A stretch of DNA of 26,404 nt from an uncultured Bacteroides sp. (GCA_900544675.1 UQVZ01000043.1:1-26404); one strand, 5' to 3'. Counted from the first letter of the stretch, positions 8,601 to 17,134 are shown. Program-made: numbers and translations. Notes: generated by a model not told the origin, from the sequence alone.

Positions 8601-9912
8601 CGCCGTCTTTTACAAAAATGGCTTTCATGTCTTGCCCGCCGATATCCAGGATAAAAGAAACATTCCGGTTCAGGTAATGCGCAGCCAGGTAATGGGCAAT
8701 AGTCTCCACAATGCCGTGATTCAGATTGAAAGCCGCTTTGATAAGGTCTTCCCCATATCCGGTAGAACATCCTCCGCGCACATGCAACACCGCATGACGT
8801 TCGGCACATCGTTGTTGCAATTCCTTCAGTCCCTGCTCTACAGCCGCTATGGGATTTCCCCTGTTCGGACTATAATAAGAATAAACGACACGGAAATCCG
8901 CATCTGTCACGACTATCTTGGTGGTGGTAGAACCGGAATCAATGCCAATAAAGACATCTTGATTGCCCTCACGCAACTCTGTACGATGAACCGTATGATT
9001 AGAAATACGGTTCTTCCACTGGAGATAAGCCTCACCGCTGGTAAAAATAGGCTCCAAATGAGGGCGTGCAGCCGAAGTATCTATCCCTCCATGCTCCAGT
9101 CCGTCTATCAAAGAAGAAAGCGCACGGACAGGTTCTGCCGGCTCGCATGACAAAGCTGCTCCCCATGCCGGCAGCATCGCTCCGTCTTCGGGCAATATCA
9201 TAGCCGTATCCTCAAGAGCCAGATAATCGGCAAAAGCTTTCCGAAGTGCAGGAATAAACGTAAGGGGACCGCCACAGAAAAGCACCGGCGGCGTTATGTT
9301 GCACCCATGAGCCAAGGTGACTACCGTCTGAACAGCAACCGCATGGAAAACCGATGCAGCTATATCCGCACGGCTGACATTCTTGGCGATAAGGTTCTGT
9401 ATATCGGTCTTGCAAAACACTCCGCAACGCGAAGCGATGGGATATACTCTTTCGGCATGCAAAGCCAGTTCATTCAACTCATCCACATTCACTCCCAGCA
9501 ACACAGCCATCTGGTCAATAAAAGCCCCTGTACCACCAGCACAGTTGCCGTTCATCCGCAAATCAACCGCCTTTCCATCTTTAAAGAAAACCACTTTAGC
9601 ATCTTCTCCTCCGATGTCAATCATCGAAACGGTTTGGGGATAATCGTGCTGTATCGCCTTGGCTGCAGCCACCACCTCCTGAATAAAGGGCAAGGCATAC
9701 CTTTCGGAAAATCCCATTCCCACCGAGCCGGTAATCTTTATCTTAACAGCTTCATTCCCGGCAACAGACTGCAACTCTTTTAAGAAAGCTATCAACGTTT
9801 CTTTTGCCCGGGCATGATGCCTTTCATACTTCGAAAATATTCTCCGATATGTTTCGTCTACAGCTACGATTTTAGCTGTAGTAGAACCAATATCAATTCC
9901 TATCCTAATCAT
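5662..9912 (-). CDS. Tandem-domain 2-hydroxyacyl-CoA dehydratase activase-like protein
   Basis: A giant 1416-residue member of the BadF/BadG/BcrA/HgdC family. Two ASKHA ATPase domains occur in tandem. Each has a phosphate loop (GIDIGSTTAKIVAVD near residue 5; GIDSGSTTTKIVVTD near 323) and both cysteines that hold the bridging [4Fe-4S] cluster in HgdC-type activases (NCAGGTGAF C124 with SRCGVF C163; ACSSGCGSF C448 with TRCTVF C487). Residues about 600-635 carry a CxxCxxxC cluster (C606, C609, C613). The rest (about 655-1400) matches the DUF2229 and dehydratase-like half, with VCYPATLIVGDV and QTGGQCRASNY. Known activases inject an electron into a dehydratase, driven by ATP; the partner here is not in the window. 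The frame opens with TTG at 9918, but ATG 9912 fits the family start. Confidence 0.85.
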   Translation of the reverse strand: MIRIGIDIGSTTAKIVAVDETYRRIFSKYERHHARAKETLIAFLKELQSVAGNEAVKIKITGSVGMGFSERYALPFIQEVVAAAKAIQHDYPQTVSMIDIGGEDAKVVFFKDGKAVDLRMNGNCAGGTGAFIDQMAVLLGVNVDELNELALHAERVYPIASRCGVFCKTDIQNLIAKNVSRADIAASVFHAVAVQTVVTLAHGCNITPPVLFCGGPLTFIPALRKAFADYLALEDTAMILPEDGAMLPAWGAALSCEPAEPVRALSSLIDGLEHGGIDTSAARPHLEPIFTSGEAYLQWKNRISNHTVHRTELREGNQDVFIGIDSGSTTTKIVVTDADFRVVYSYYSPNRGNPIAAVEQGLKELQQRCAERHAVLHVRGGCSTGYGEDLIKAAFNLNHGIVETIAHYLAAHYLNRNVSFILDIGGQDMKAIFVKDGVIDRIEINEACSSGCGSFIETFAKTLGYTLTDFSSAACRSLAPCDLGTRCTVFMNSKVKQALREGATVDDIAAGLAYSVVKNCLYKVLKLKDASALGSHIVVQGGTMRNDAIVRALELLTQTEVTRCDMPELMGALGCAWYASQHPSASSVTLEEMLSEAHYTSRLLHCKGCDNSCLVVRYQFDNGACYYSGNRCEKVFTNRGSKALEKGENAYAYKNALLFDRKPEVSGGAGLVIGIPRCLNMYEEYPFWHTLFTACGIEVCLSDVSNFSRYERSACMVMSDNICFPAKLVHSHIQNLIDKKVNRIFMPFVVFEGQGEEQNSYNCPVVTGYSAVIRSVQADEVPVDSPTIGFKDKKLLFKQCQEYLHGLGVDESRIRQAFDVALREQEAYVDKLVAYNEDIYRKAKEKQALTVLLAGRPYHTDELIQHKVSEVLAEMGIYVITDDIVRRKHVAIDDVHFLAQWAYPNRILAAAEWSASHSNVQFVQLTSFGCGPDAFLTDEVRDLLARHHKVLTLLKLDDINNIGSMKLRIRSLVESLKLVGKEQEAGQEEVAFRTTPVFTEDCRKRKILVPYFTPFLSPLIPAVMKVAGYDVENLPLSDTESCEWGLKYANNEVCYPATLIVGDVIKAFKSGKYDPHHTAIAMTQTGGQCRASNYIGLIKKALVEAGYDDVPVVSFSFGASIENLQPGFKINWFKLLPIAMYAILYTDCIAKFYYASVVREKKPGEAARLRDLYLQAGVQFILDDKAEDLLCYLSLAATDFNKICNDVPCPKVGVVGEIFLKFNPFAQKRVTDWLIDRKIEVVPPLLLDFFMQSFVNSRVNVKTHLARKSLLRFVYGWVYKRIRKQIEKVNRTASKFHYFTPFEDIFAEAEEADKVITLNAQFGEGWLLPAEVMSCARRGVNSVVSLQPFGCIANHIVSKGVEKRLKHFFPDLNLLSLDFDSGVSDVNIINRMLLFIDNIKDSQPEEKKASVSIGVE

Positions 9913-10256
9913 ACGCAATCATTTTATATGAATGCCTGCCTTCTGCCAGTGCAATCAAACCTGAAATGGAGGTATATTATGGCAACATACAGACATGCAT
10001 ATTATTTTCTATGCAAATATCGCATATTCTTTTTTCACCACCATTTTCCTTGATGAATAAAAAATGTTCAAATTCTCTTTTTTCCCTTTCCTTAAACTAT
10101 TATACAGCTATCTCTAAGCTCTATTTGTACGATTATGCCATATCTGATTAACAAAAAAAGAACCATAGCAATCAAACTTTCGTTCTCCCTGCCATGATTC
10201 TTTCTTATATTCTATTTCACCGACGAATTCCGAAGATACCGGATAAATCCCAATGA
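9913..10256. other. AT-rich intergenic region between activase and recQ
   Basis: These 344 bases hold the recQ terminator (10153-10201) and otherwise AT-rich DNA that should carry the activase promoter. The best minus-strand -7-like site is GATATTTG near 10014-10021, one base off TAnnTTTG and without a -33 partner. Two short open frames here have no domain and extremely biased composition, and are not called. Confidence 0.5.
10153..10201 (-). terminator. Rho-independent terminator of recQ
   Basis: Reading the minus strand, AGAATCATGGCA (10201-10190) and TGCTATGGTTCT (10170-10159) form a continuous 12-pair stem with two G-U wobbles. A run of seven T's follows (10159-10153). Confidence 0.85.
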
Positions 10257-12440
10257 TTAATTAGCCATCTCTGAGATGAACTTGATACGTACCAGACGGA
10301 TTTCTTCTTCCGTATAGTCACCACCCAGTTCGCTCATGGCATCATCTATTTTATCTGTCGTAGACTCCTTGAAATAATCGTAAATATCCAGCATGTGGTC
10401 TTCGTCCATTACTTCATCCAGGAAATAATCGATATTCAGCTTGGTGCCCGAATAGACAATGGCTTCGATTTCATCCAGCAGTTCGTTAAACTCGATGCCT
10501 TTTGCCACAGCGATGTCATCCAATGCTACCTTACGGTCGATACTCTGAATAATAGATACTTTCAACTTCGACTTATTGGCAACCGTACGCACACGCAAAT
10601 CTTCCGGACGGTCTATCTCATTCTCCTCACAATGTTTCTTGATAAGGTCGCAGAACTCTTGTCCGTAACGTTTCGCCTTACCGGCACCTACACCCGGTAT
10701 ATTCTGCAATTCTTCCAACGTAATCGGATAGATAGTAGCCATTGCTTCCAATGACGGATCCTGGAATATCACGTAGGGCGGCACATCCAGCTTCTTCGAC
10801 ATTTTCTTACGCAAGTCTTTCAGCATAGAGAACAATACCGGGTCGACTGCACACGAAGCGCCTCCACGCATCGGAACGTCTTCAATTTCCTCTTCATCAA
10901 AATCGTTATCCTCTACAATCTTAAACGACTTAGGCTTTTTCAGGAACTTGCGTCCTTCCGCCGTCACTTTAAGCAAACCGTAATTCTCTACATCTTTACT
11001 CAAATAACCGGCTATCAGCGCCTGACGGATAACGGCATTCCACAGCCGTTCTTCCTCTCCCATGCCCGAACCGAACACTTCCAGTTCTTCATGTTTATGC
11101 GCCAATACCTCGCTTGTCTCTTTACCCAACAGGATATCGACAATATAATCTTGTTTGAAATTCTCTTTAACAGCAATGATTGTTTCAATCACTGCACACA
11201 ATGAATCCTGAGCCTCCACTTGTTTCTTCGGATTTAAACAGTTATCACAATTACCACAATTATCTTCTGTATATTCTTCACCGAAGTAATGCAACAATAC
11301 CTTTCTACGGCAGACTGATGATTCCGCATACGCAGCAGTCTCTAAGAGCAGCTGTTTTCCGATTTCCTGTTCGGAGATAGGTTTACCTTGCATGAACTTT
11401 TCCAATTTCTGCAAATCCTTGTTCGAATAGAAAGTTATGCACTGTCCTTCCCCGCCGTCACGTCCCGCACGACCTGTTTCCTGATAATAGCCTTCCAAGC
11501 TCTTCGGCATATCATAGTGAATGACAAAGCGCACGTCGGGCTTGTCGATTCCCATACCGAAAGCGATAGTAGCCACAATGACATCAATATCCTCCTTCAG
11601 AAAAGCATCCTGATTGGCATTCCGGGTCGCCGAATCCATACCGGCATGGTAAGGACGCGCCTTGATGCCATTCGCCTGAAGAATTTCGGCAAGCTCTTCT
11701 ACCTTTTTCCGGCTCAGGCAATAAATGATTCCCGACTTCTCTGGATTCTGTTTGATAAACCGGATGATATCTTTATCAATATTATTCGTCTTAGGACGTA
11801 CTTCATAATACAGATTCGGACGATTGAACGAAGACTTGAACTCCGTAGCATCTACCATGCCCAGGTTCTTCTGGATGTCCATCTTCACCTTAGGCGTAGC
11901 AGTTGCCGTTAAAGCAATCACCGGAGCTTTTCCGATTTCGTTGATAATCGGCCGTATACGCCGATATTCCGGACGGAAATCATGTCCCCACTCCGAAATG
12001 CAATGCGCCTCATCAATCGCGTAAAAAGAAATTTTTACATGCTTCAGAAAATCTACATTTTCTTCTTTCGTCAACGACTCGGGAGCCACATACAACAGCT
12101 TGGTCTTCCCAGCCAGAATATCCGACTTCACCTGGTCGATTGCCGACTTCGACAATGAAGAATTGATGAAATGCGCCACACCGTCTTCATCGCTGTAGTT
12201 GCGCATCGCATCCACTTGATTTTTCATTAAAGCAATGAGCGGAGATATCACAATAGCCGTGCCTTCCATTAATAAAGACGGCAACTGATAACACAAAGAT
12301 TTTCCTCCTCCGGTAGGCATCAATACAAACGTATCCTTACCTGCCAACAGATTACGAATGATAGCTTCCTGGTTTCCCTTAAAAGTATCGAAACCGAAAT
12401 ACTTTTTCAATTGTGCTGCTAAATTGATGTTTTCCGTCAT
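10257..12440 (-). CDS. recQ: ATP-dependent DNA helicase RecQ
   Basis: A 727-residue 3'-5' DNA helicase of recombination and replication-fork repair. It has Walker A TGGGKS at 43-48, the DEAH box at 143-146, and motif VI QETGRAGRDG near 320-329. Zinc-binding cysteines of the RecQ-C-terminal domain are at about 377, 395, 398 and 401 (VCRRK...CGNCDNC). A winged-helix region follows, then an HRDC domain at about 535-605 (YPITLEELQNIPGVGAGKAKRYG). About 110 further acidic residues extend beyond HRDC, longer than E. coli RecQ (about 610 residues) but usual for Bacteroidetes forms. It lies downstream of clpX but has a good promoter of its own and a strong terminator. Confidence 0.96.
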   Translation of the reverse strand: MTENINLAAQLKKYFGFDTFKGNQEAIIRNLLAGKDTFVLMPTGGGKSLCYQLPSLLMEGTAIVISPLIALMKNQVDAMRNYSDEDGVAHFINSSLSKSAIDQVKSDILAGKTKLLYVAPESLTKEENVDFLKHVKISFYAIDEAHCISEWGHDFRPEYRRIRPIINEIGKAPVIALTATATPKVKMDIQKNLGMVDATEFKSSFNRPNLYYEVRPKTNNIDKDIIRFIKQNPEKSGIIYCLSRKKVEELAEILQANGIKARPYHAGMDSATRNANQDAFLKEDIDVIVATIAFGMGIDKPDVRFVIHYDMPKSLEGYYQETGRAGRDGGEGQCITFYSNKDLQKLEKFMQGKPISEQEIGKQLLLETAAYAESSVCRRKVLLHYFGEEYTEDNCGNCDNCLNPKKQVEAQDSLCAVIETIIAVKENFKQDYIVDILLGKETSEVLAHKHEELEVFGSGMGEEERLWNAVIRQALIAGYLSKDVENYGLLKVTAEGRKFLKKPKSFKIVEDNDFDEEEIEDVPMRGGASCAVDPVLFSMLKDLRKKMSKKLDVPPYVIFQDPSLEAMATIYPITLEELQNIPGVGAGKAKRYGQEFCDLIKKHCEENEIDRPEDLRVRTVANKSKLKVSIIQSIDRKVALDDIAVAKGIEFNELLDEIEAIVYSGTKLNIDYFLDEVMDEDHMLDIYDYFKESTTDKIDDAMSELGGDYTEEEIRLVRIKFISEMAN

Positions 12441-12509
12441 TGTCTCTTCGTTTTAAGTGATGTTATTCAATTATAGTCTTCCAAGAAAATAATTCCTTAT
12501 TCCTCTTAA

Positions 12510-12542
12510 CAAAGTTATAAACAAGTTTTGATATTATACAAA
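12510..12542 (-). promoter_or_regulatory. Promoter of recQ
   Basis: On the minus strand, TTTG (12542-12539) is followed after 21 bases by TAACTTTG (12517-12510), an exact match to both Bacteroides elements. The start would fall near 12503, giving a leader of about 60 bases. Confidence 0.7.
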
Positions 12543-12595
12543 TTTATCGGGAATAAATTCAACAAAAAACTACATTTTCCATCACTTTCACGTTT

Positions 12596-13840
12596 TTAAG
12601 CCATTTGCAGACGTGAGATATTCGCTTTCCCCATCTGTTCTTTCGCATAATCCAGCGTCACAACGAATGTATCTACCTTATGCGAAGGCACTTCAAACAT
12701 CGTATCCATCATGATGGTTTCCACGATAGAACGAAGTCCGCGAGCCCCCAGCTTATATTCGATGGCTTTATCAACGATATACTCGAACACTTCCGGTTCG
12801 AATTCCAACTTCACGCCATCCATCTCGAACAATTTCACATATTGTTTGATGATGGAATTCTTGGGTTCGGTCAGGATGTTGCGCAATGCTGTACGGTCCA
12901 ACGGATTCAGGTAAGTCAAAATCGGCAGACGACCGATAATCTCAGGTATCAAGCCGAACGACTTCAAGTCTTGCGGGGCAATATACTGCATCAGGTTCTT
13001 ACGGTCGATGTTCACCGTTTCCTTAGCCGCTCCGTAGCCTACCACGTGCGTATTCAGACGCTGGGCAATCTTGCGCTCAATACCGTCGAAAGCACCGCCG
13101 CAAATAAACAGGATGTTCTTCGTATTGACCGGGATAAGCTTCTGTTCAGGATGCTTGCGACCGCCTTGAGGAGGTACATTCACGATAGAACCTTCCAAAA
13201 GTTTCAGCAAACCTTGCTGTACTCCTTCACCGCTTACATCACGGGTAATAGAAGGATTGTCTCCCTTGCGGGCTATCTTGTCGATTTCATCGATGAACAC
13301 AATGCCCCGTTCAGCCTCAGCTACATTATAGTCGGCCACCTGCAACAAACGGGTCAGGATGCTTTCGATATCCTCGCCCACATATCCGGCTTCGGTCAAC
13401 ACCGTAGCATCGACAATGGTGAAGGGGACGTGCAACAATTTGGCAATGGTGCGTGCCAGCAAGGTTTTTCCCGTACCGGTGCTGCCTACCATGATGATGT
13501 TGGACTTCTCGATTTCCACATCATCTTTCGACTCGGGTTGCAACAAACGTTTATAGTGGTTGTAGACAGCTACCGACAAATAACGCTTGGCACTGTCTTG
13601 CCCGATAACATATTGATCAAGAAACGCTTTGATATCTTTCGGCTTCGGCAAATCATTCAAGTTCAGATTCAAGCCGTTTCCTTTCTGGCGTGTCGCTTCC
13701 TGAACAATCTCGTGCGCCTGCTCGGCACAACTGTCGCAAATGCATCCGTTGACTCCCGTTATCAGAAAACCAACTTCATTTTCCGACCGTCCGCAAAAGC
13801 TACAACGCCGTTTACCTCTCTGGTTAGTTTTATCTTCCAA
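12596..13840 (-). CDS. clpX: ATP-dependent Clp protease ATP-binding subunit ClpX
   Basis: A 414-residue AAA+ unfoldase that recognises substrates and threads them into ClpP. The N-terminal zinc domain has cysteines 13, 16, 35 and 38 (CSFCGRSE...CICDSC). Walker A GSTGTGKT is at 119-126, the pore loop GYVG at 152-155, and Walker B IVFIDEID at about 180-187. The ClpP-docking loop, IGF in proteobacteria, appears here as VGY at 267-269. The start is unusual: a TTG at 13838-13840, with an in-frame TAG two codons further upstream and no ATG before the zinc domain. It follows clpP on the same strand, separated by 165 bases holding a hairpin, a terminator-like stem and a -7 element. Confidence 0.96.
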   Translation of the reverse strand: MEDKTNQRGKRRCSFCGRSENEVGFLITGVNGCICDSCAEQAHEIVQEATRQKGNGLNLNLNDLPKPKDIKAFLDQYVIGQDSAKRYLSVAVYNHYKRLLQPESKDDVEIEKSNIIMVGSTGTGKTLLARTIAKLLHVPFTIVDATVLTEAGYVGEDIESILTRLLQVADYNVAEAERGIVFIDEIDKIARKGDNPSITRDVSGEGVQQGLLKLLEGSIVNVPPQGGRKHPEQKLIPVNTKNILFICGGAFDGIERKIAQRLNTHVVGYGAAKETVNIDRKNLMQYIAPQDLKSFGLIPEIIGRLPILTYLNPLDRTALRNILTEPKNSIIKQYVKLFEMDGVKLEFEPEVFEYIVDKAIEYKLGARGLRSIVETIMMDTMFEVPSHKVDTFVVTLDYAKEQMGKANISRLQMA

Positions 13841-13913
13841 TTTCTATCGTTCGTTTTTAAGTTAATAGTCTTCTTTCTATCCTGCACAAGGCATATATTA
13901 TCATAAGCCTACG

Positions 13914-13921
13914 CAAATATA
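13914..13921 (-). promoter_or_regulatory. -7 element TATATTTG for clpX
   Basis: Exact TAnnTTTG match on the minus strand, 74 bases before the TTG start, immediately downstream of the clpP terminator-like stem. No clear -33 TTTG is visible. Confidence 0.45.
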
Positions 13922-13928
13922 TGAAAAG

Positions 13929-13951
13929 CCCGATGATAATATATTCATCGG
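13929..13951 (-). terminator. Terminator-like stem after clpP
   Basis: CCGATGA (13951-13945 on the minus strand) pairs with TCATCGG (13936-13930) around an 8-base loop and is followed by GCTTTTC. The T-run is short, so termination may be partial. Confidence 0.5.
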
Positions 13952-13994
13952 CGTCAGATAACGTATGCGTTCCGGCATGCCGTTATCTGATGCC
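13950..13994. repeat. Strong inverted repeat between clpP and clpX
   Basis: GGCgTCAGATAACG (13950-13963, + strand) pairs with CGTTATCTGAtGCC (13981-13994): ten plus three pairs with one internal mismatch around a 17-base loop. It lies just after the clpP stop and overlaps the next stem by two bases. It may stabilise the clpP mRNA 3' end. Confidence 0.7.
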
Positions 13995-14005
13995 TTCCCG
14001 CCGCA

Positions 14006-14677
14006 TTACAATGCCGGCTTACGAGCCAACACCTCGTCAATCATACCATATTCTTTGGCTTCCTGTGCCGTCATCCAATAGTCACGGTCAGAATCAGCCC
14101 ATACTTTATCGAAATCGGTATGCGAATGGTCGGCAATTATCGTATACAGTTCTTTCTTCAGTTTCTGAATTTCGCGTGCGGTAATCTCGATGTCGGAAGC
14201 TTGTCCCTGCGCGCCACCCATCGGCTGGTGAATCATCACCCGCGAGTGAGTCAGCGCCGAACGCTTGCCTTCCTTGCCGGCTACCAACAATACAGCTGCC
14301 ATCGAAGCCGCCATACCGGTACAGATAGTAGCCACATCGCTGCCGATGAACTGCATTGTATCGTAAATGCCAAGACCGGCATACACCGAACCGCCCGGAG
14401 AGTTGATGTAAATGGAAATGTCTTTTCCCGAATCGACTGAATCCAGGTACAACAACTGTGCCTGCAATGTATTTGCCGTATAGTCATCAATCTGTGTACC
14501 TAAAAAAATGATGCGGTCCATCATCAGACGTGAGAACACGTCGAGTTGCGTCACGTTCAACTGGCGTTCCTCCAGAATATAAGGGTTCAAATAACCTGCC
14601 TGCGACTTGATTACGTCATCAAGCACCATGCTGTTCATACCCAAATGCTTGACAGCATATTTTCTAAAATCATCCAT
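14006..14677 (-). CDS. clpP: ATP-dependent Clp protease proteolytic subunit ClpP
   Basis: A 223-residue serine protease that forms the double-heptamer chamber of ClpXP in the cytoplasm. The catalytic triad is visible: Ser125 in GMAASMA, His150 in RVMIHQP, and Asp199 in SDRDYWM, with the spacing known from E. coli ClpP. The oxyanion-site motif SPGGSVYAG is at about 93-101. The N-terminus is about 28 residues longer than the mature E. coli enzyme and probably includes a short processed propeptide. Its own promoter lies at 14747-14776. Its neighbours are trigger factor upstream and the partner unfoldase ClpX downstream. Confidence 0.96.
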   Translation of the reverse strand: MDDFRKYAVKHLGMNSMVLDDVIKSQAGYLNPYILEERQLNVTQLDVFSRLMMDRIIFLGTQIDDYTANTLQAQLLYLDSVDSGKDISIYINSPGGSVYAGLGIYDTMQFIGSDVATICTGMAASMAAVLLVAGKEGKRSALTHSRVMIHQPMGGAQGQASDIEITAREIQKLKKELYTIIADHSHTDFDKVWADSDRDYWMTAQEAKEYGMIDEVLARKPAL

Positions 14678-14746
14678 TCGTGTCTAAGTTTTTTATTTGT
14701 GAATAAAAAGAGAAGCTCTTAAACCGGCTCCTTCTTTTCGCTTGGG

Positions 14747-14776
14747 CAAAAGTACAAAAACTTCCACTCAATCAAC
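14747..14776 (-). promoter_or_regulatory. Promoter of clpP
   Basis: On the minus strand TACTTTTG (14754-14747) matches the -7 consensus exactly. GTTG (14776-14773), 18 bases upstream, is a near match for -33. The start would fall near 14740, about 63 bases before the ATG. Confidence 0.6.
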
Positions 14777-14843
14777 GGGATGCCAAATTAAAAGCTCCTC
14801 TTTTAGCAAGTTTTAGCAATTCGCCTTCATTGGACGAAGAGAA

Positions 14844-16190
14844 TTACTCAAACATCTTATTGAATTCTTCTGCCGAAACGGCTTTGTGATTCAAAGTAAC
14901 CTGAGTTTTCAATACTTCCGACAATTTGCTTTCGATTACACGGTTTACCAAAGCTTCTACGCTTTCGTGTTTCTTCAGCATTTCTTTCGAATAGTTTTCC
15001 AGCAATTCGTCGGGTACATTAATCATACCATACTGGGCAAACTGAGCACGGGTGGCTTCTTTAGCCATGTTGGTTACATCAGCCTGCTCTACCTTAATAT
15101 TATTGGCGGCAACCAGTTTTTCCTTAATCAGGTGCCAAGTCAGTTCTTCCAGGCTCTTTTCGTAGTGTTCCGATACAAATTCTTCGCCTTTTTCCTTGTT
15201 GTTTTCCAGCATGATGCGTTTCATCAGCTCATCGGCGAACTGCAATTTGCCAATCTTGTTCGATACATAATTGCGTACATCCAGCAAGAATTTGTAATCG
15301 CTGTCCGCTTCGTATTGCTTGGCGATGCTTTCCTTAATCTGGGCACGGAACTCTTCTTCGTTGTGAGCCTTGCCTTCACCCAATACCTGGTCGAACAACT
15401 CCTGATTCAAGTCACCCGGAATCATACGGGTGATTTCTTCAATCTGGAAGCTGAAGTTACCGGTATGTGCAGCCACTTCTTCCTTCTTGATTTTCAAGAG
15501 AGAAGCCAGTTCCGCTTCGTTATTGTCGAAAGCTACCGACGGATTGAATACCAATACGGTATTTACTTTCGCACCGTTGAATACGGCTTTCTGGTCGTCA
15601 TTCTTCATATAGGTAGGCATCATTACGGCGCCTTCTACCTGAATGCCGCCTTCTTTGGTATTGCCGTTTTCGTCCAGTTCAGCAAGCAGACCTTTCAGGA
15701 GGTCATTGTCCTGATAGTCTTCTACCTTTTCATATTTGGCTGTACGCTGGGTGTAGAGTTTCACCTGCTGGTCAACCATTTCATCTGTTACATTGATGTC
15801 GTAATAATCAAGGGTATCAGCAGCCGACAAGTCTACTGTAAATTCAGGTGCCAAGGCAATATCGAACGAGAATTCGAAGTTTTCGTCTTTTGCGAAGTCT
15901 GCGTTACTTTCCTTCGGCAGCGGAGTGCCCAACATATTCACCTTGTTTTCACGAATATATTCGTTCACTTTCTCCTGCATCAGTTTGTCTACTTCTTCTA
16001 CCAATACCGACGTACCATATTGCTTCTTAATCAGCGTCATCGGAACCATTCCTTTACGGAAGCCCGGCATATTCACATTCTTGCGAAGCGTTTTCAATGA
16101 TTTTTCTACTTTTTCCTGATAGTCAGCTTTTTCAATCTGAACGGTAAGCACCGCGCTCACCTGGTCTACATTTTGCAATGAAATATTCAT
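14844..16190 (-). CDS. tig: Trigger factor
   Basis: A 448-residue ribosome-bound chaperone that shields nascent chains. The N-terminal ribosome-binding domain carries the signature GFRKGMVPMTLIKKQYG at about 43-59. The middle region (about 150-250), where a peptidyl-prolyl isomerase domain sits in E. coli, is poorly conserved, as is usual in Bacteroidetes. The C-terminal part is long-helical and charged, the substrate-cradling arms. The neighbouring clpP and clpX make this a folding/proteolysis cluster. It has a textbook Bacteroides promoter. Confidence 0.93.
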   Translation of the reverse strand: MNISLQNVDQVSAVLTVQIEKADYQEKVEKSLKTLRKNVNMPGFRKGMVPMTLIKKQYGTSVLVEEVDKLMQEKVNEYIRENKVNMLGTPLPKESNADFAKDENFEFSFDIALAPEFTVDLSAADTLDYYDINVTDEMVDQQVKLYTQRTAKYEKVEDYQDNDLLKGLLAELDENGNTKEGGIQVEGAVMMPTYMKNDDQKAVFNGAKVNTVLVFNPSVAFDNNEAELASLLKIKKEEVAAHTGNFSFQIEEITRMIPGDLNQELFDQVLGEGKAHNEEEFRAQIKESIAKQYEADSDYKFLLDVRNYVSNKIGKLQFADELMKRIMLENNKEKGEEFVSEHYEKSLEELTWHLIKEKLVAANNIKVEQADVTNMAKEATRAQFAQYGMINVPDELLENYSKEMLKKHESVEALVNRVIESKLSEVLKTQVTLNHKAVSAEEFNKMFE

Positions 16191-16243
16191 TTCCGACTTA
16201 TTGTTTTAATTACTACTATATTTCGAATTTATTTTTGAGGTTG

Positions 16244-16275
16244 CAAAAATAGTGTTTAATCTTACAATAACCAAA
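16244..16275 (-). promoter_or_regulatory. Promoter of tig
   Basis: On the minus strand TTTG (16275-16272), 20 bases of spacer, then TATTTTTG (16251-16244): both elements match exactly with the expected spacing. Confidence 0.75.
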
Positions 16276-16315
16276 AAGTCAAAGTAAAATTTCACAAAAG
16301 CACCGGCAGATAGCA

Positions 16316-17134
16316 TCATTCACGCATTTCTTTCATCTGAAAATCTTTCCGACGAAGCACGAAACTATTACTCAGATATTTTTCGCGCACAATCTTGTTG
16401 GCAGCCAGTTCTTCGGGCGTGCCCTGAAACAGAATCTTGCCTTCAAACAACAAATATGCGCGGTCGGTGATGCTCAGAGTTTCCTGCACATTGTGGTCAG
16501 TAATCAAGATACCGATATTCTTGTCTTTCAATTTCCAGACAATGTGCTGGATATCTTCTACGGCAATCGGGTCGACCCCGGCAAAAGGTTCGTCCAACAT
16601 GATGAACTTAGGGTCGATAGCCAGACAACGGGCTATCTCCGTCCTTCGGCGTTCACCTCCCGACAACTGGTCGCCCAAGTTCTTACGCACTTTCTGCAAA
16701 CGGAACTCGGCAATCAGGCTTTCCAACTTTTCCTTCTGATATTCCTTCGAGGTCTTCGTCAGCTCCAATACCGAGGCGATATTGTCTTCCACACTCATCT
16801 TCCGGAACACGGAAGCTTCCTGCGCCAAATAACCGATACCGTTTTGTGCACGCTTATATACCGGATAGCTGGTAATATCTTGGTTGTTAAGGTAAATATG
16901 CCCTTCGTTCGGCACAATCAGACCGGTAGTCATATAGAAAGAGGTAGTCTTTCCTGCCCCGTTCGGTCCTAAAAGCCCGACGATTTCACCTTGCTTCACA
17001 TTGATGGAAACATGACTCACCACGGTACGCTTGCCATACTTCTTCACCAGATTTTCCGTACGGAGCACCATACGTCCGTCGGCCGGAAGTTCGAAGTTGT
17101 CTGTAGTCTGCTGCTGGTTTTCCTGTTCTGCCAT
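16316..17134 (-). CDS. lptB: LPS export ABC transporter ATP-binding protein LptB
   Basis: An ATPase subunit of about 272 residues that powers lipopolysaccharide extraction from the inner membrane with LptF/G. It shows Walker A LLGPNGAGKTT, the Q-loop region YLAQEASVFRKMSVEDN (typical of LptB), signature LSGGERRRTEIARCLA, Walker B FIMLDEPFAGVDP and the switch histidine in ITDHNVQETL. The open frame reaches back to 17173, but a -7 promoter element overlaps that point, so ATG 17134 (MAEQENQQQ) is the likely start. ATG 17071 (MVLRTENLVKKYG), where homology begins, is possible. A hydrophilic N-terminal extension of about 21 residues precedes the ABC domain. Confidence 0.92.
   Translation of the reverse strand: MAEQENQQQTTDNFELPADGRMVLRTENLVKKYGKRTVVSHVSINVKQGEIVGLLGPNGAGKTTSFYMTTGLIVPNEGHIYLNNQDITSYPVYKRAQNGIGYLAQEASVFRKMSVEDNIASVLELTKTSKEYQKEKLESLIAEFRLQKVRKNLGDQLSGGERRRTEIARCLAIDPKFIMLDEPFAGVDPIAVEDIQHIVWKLKDKNIGILITDHNVQETLSITDRAYLLFEGKILFQGTPEELAANKIVREKYLSNSFVLRRKDFQMKEMRE

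Noticed and set aside
9814..10151. Two short plus-strand frames in the activase/recQ gap
   Set aside because: The composition is extreme (Phe, Tyr, His and Cys rich), and they overlap the activase start and AT-rich intergenic DNA. There is no family likeness.
12680..13906. 408-codon plus-strand frame opposite clpX
   Set aside because: It is the antisense shadow of clpX; its residues mirror the clpX codon pattern and show no domain.
14886..16100. 404-codon plus-strand frame opposite tig
   Set aside because: It is the antisense shadow of tig, with aromatic-rich composition from complementary Lys and Glu codons.
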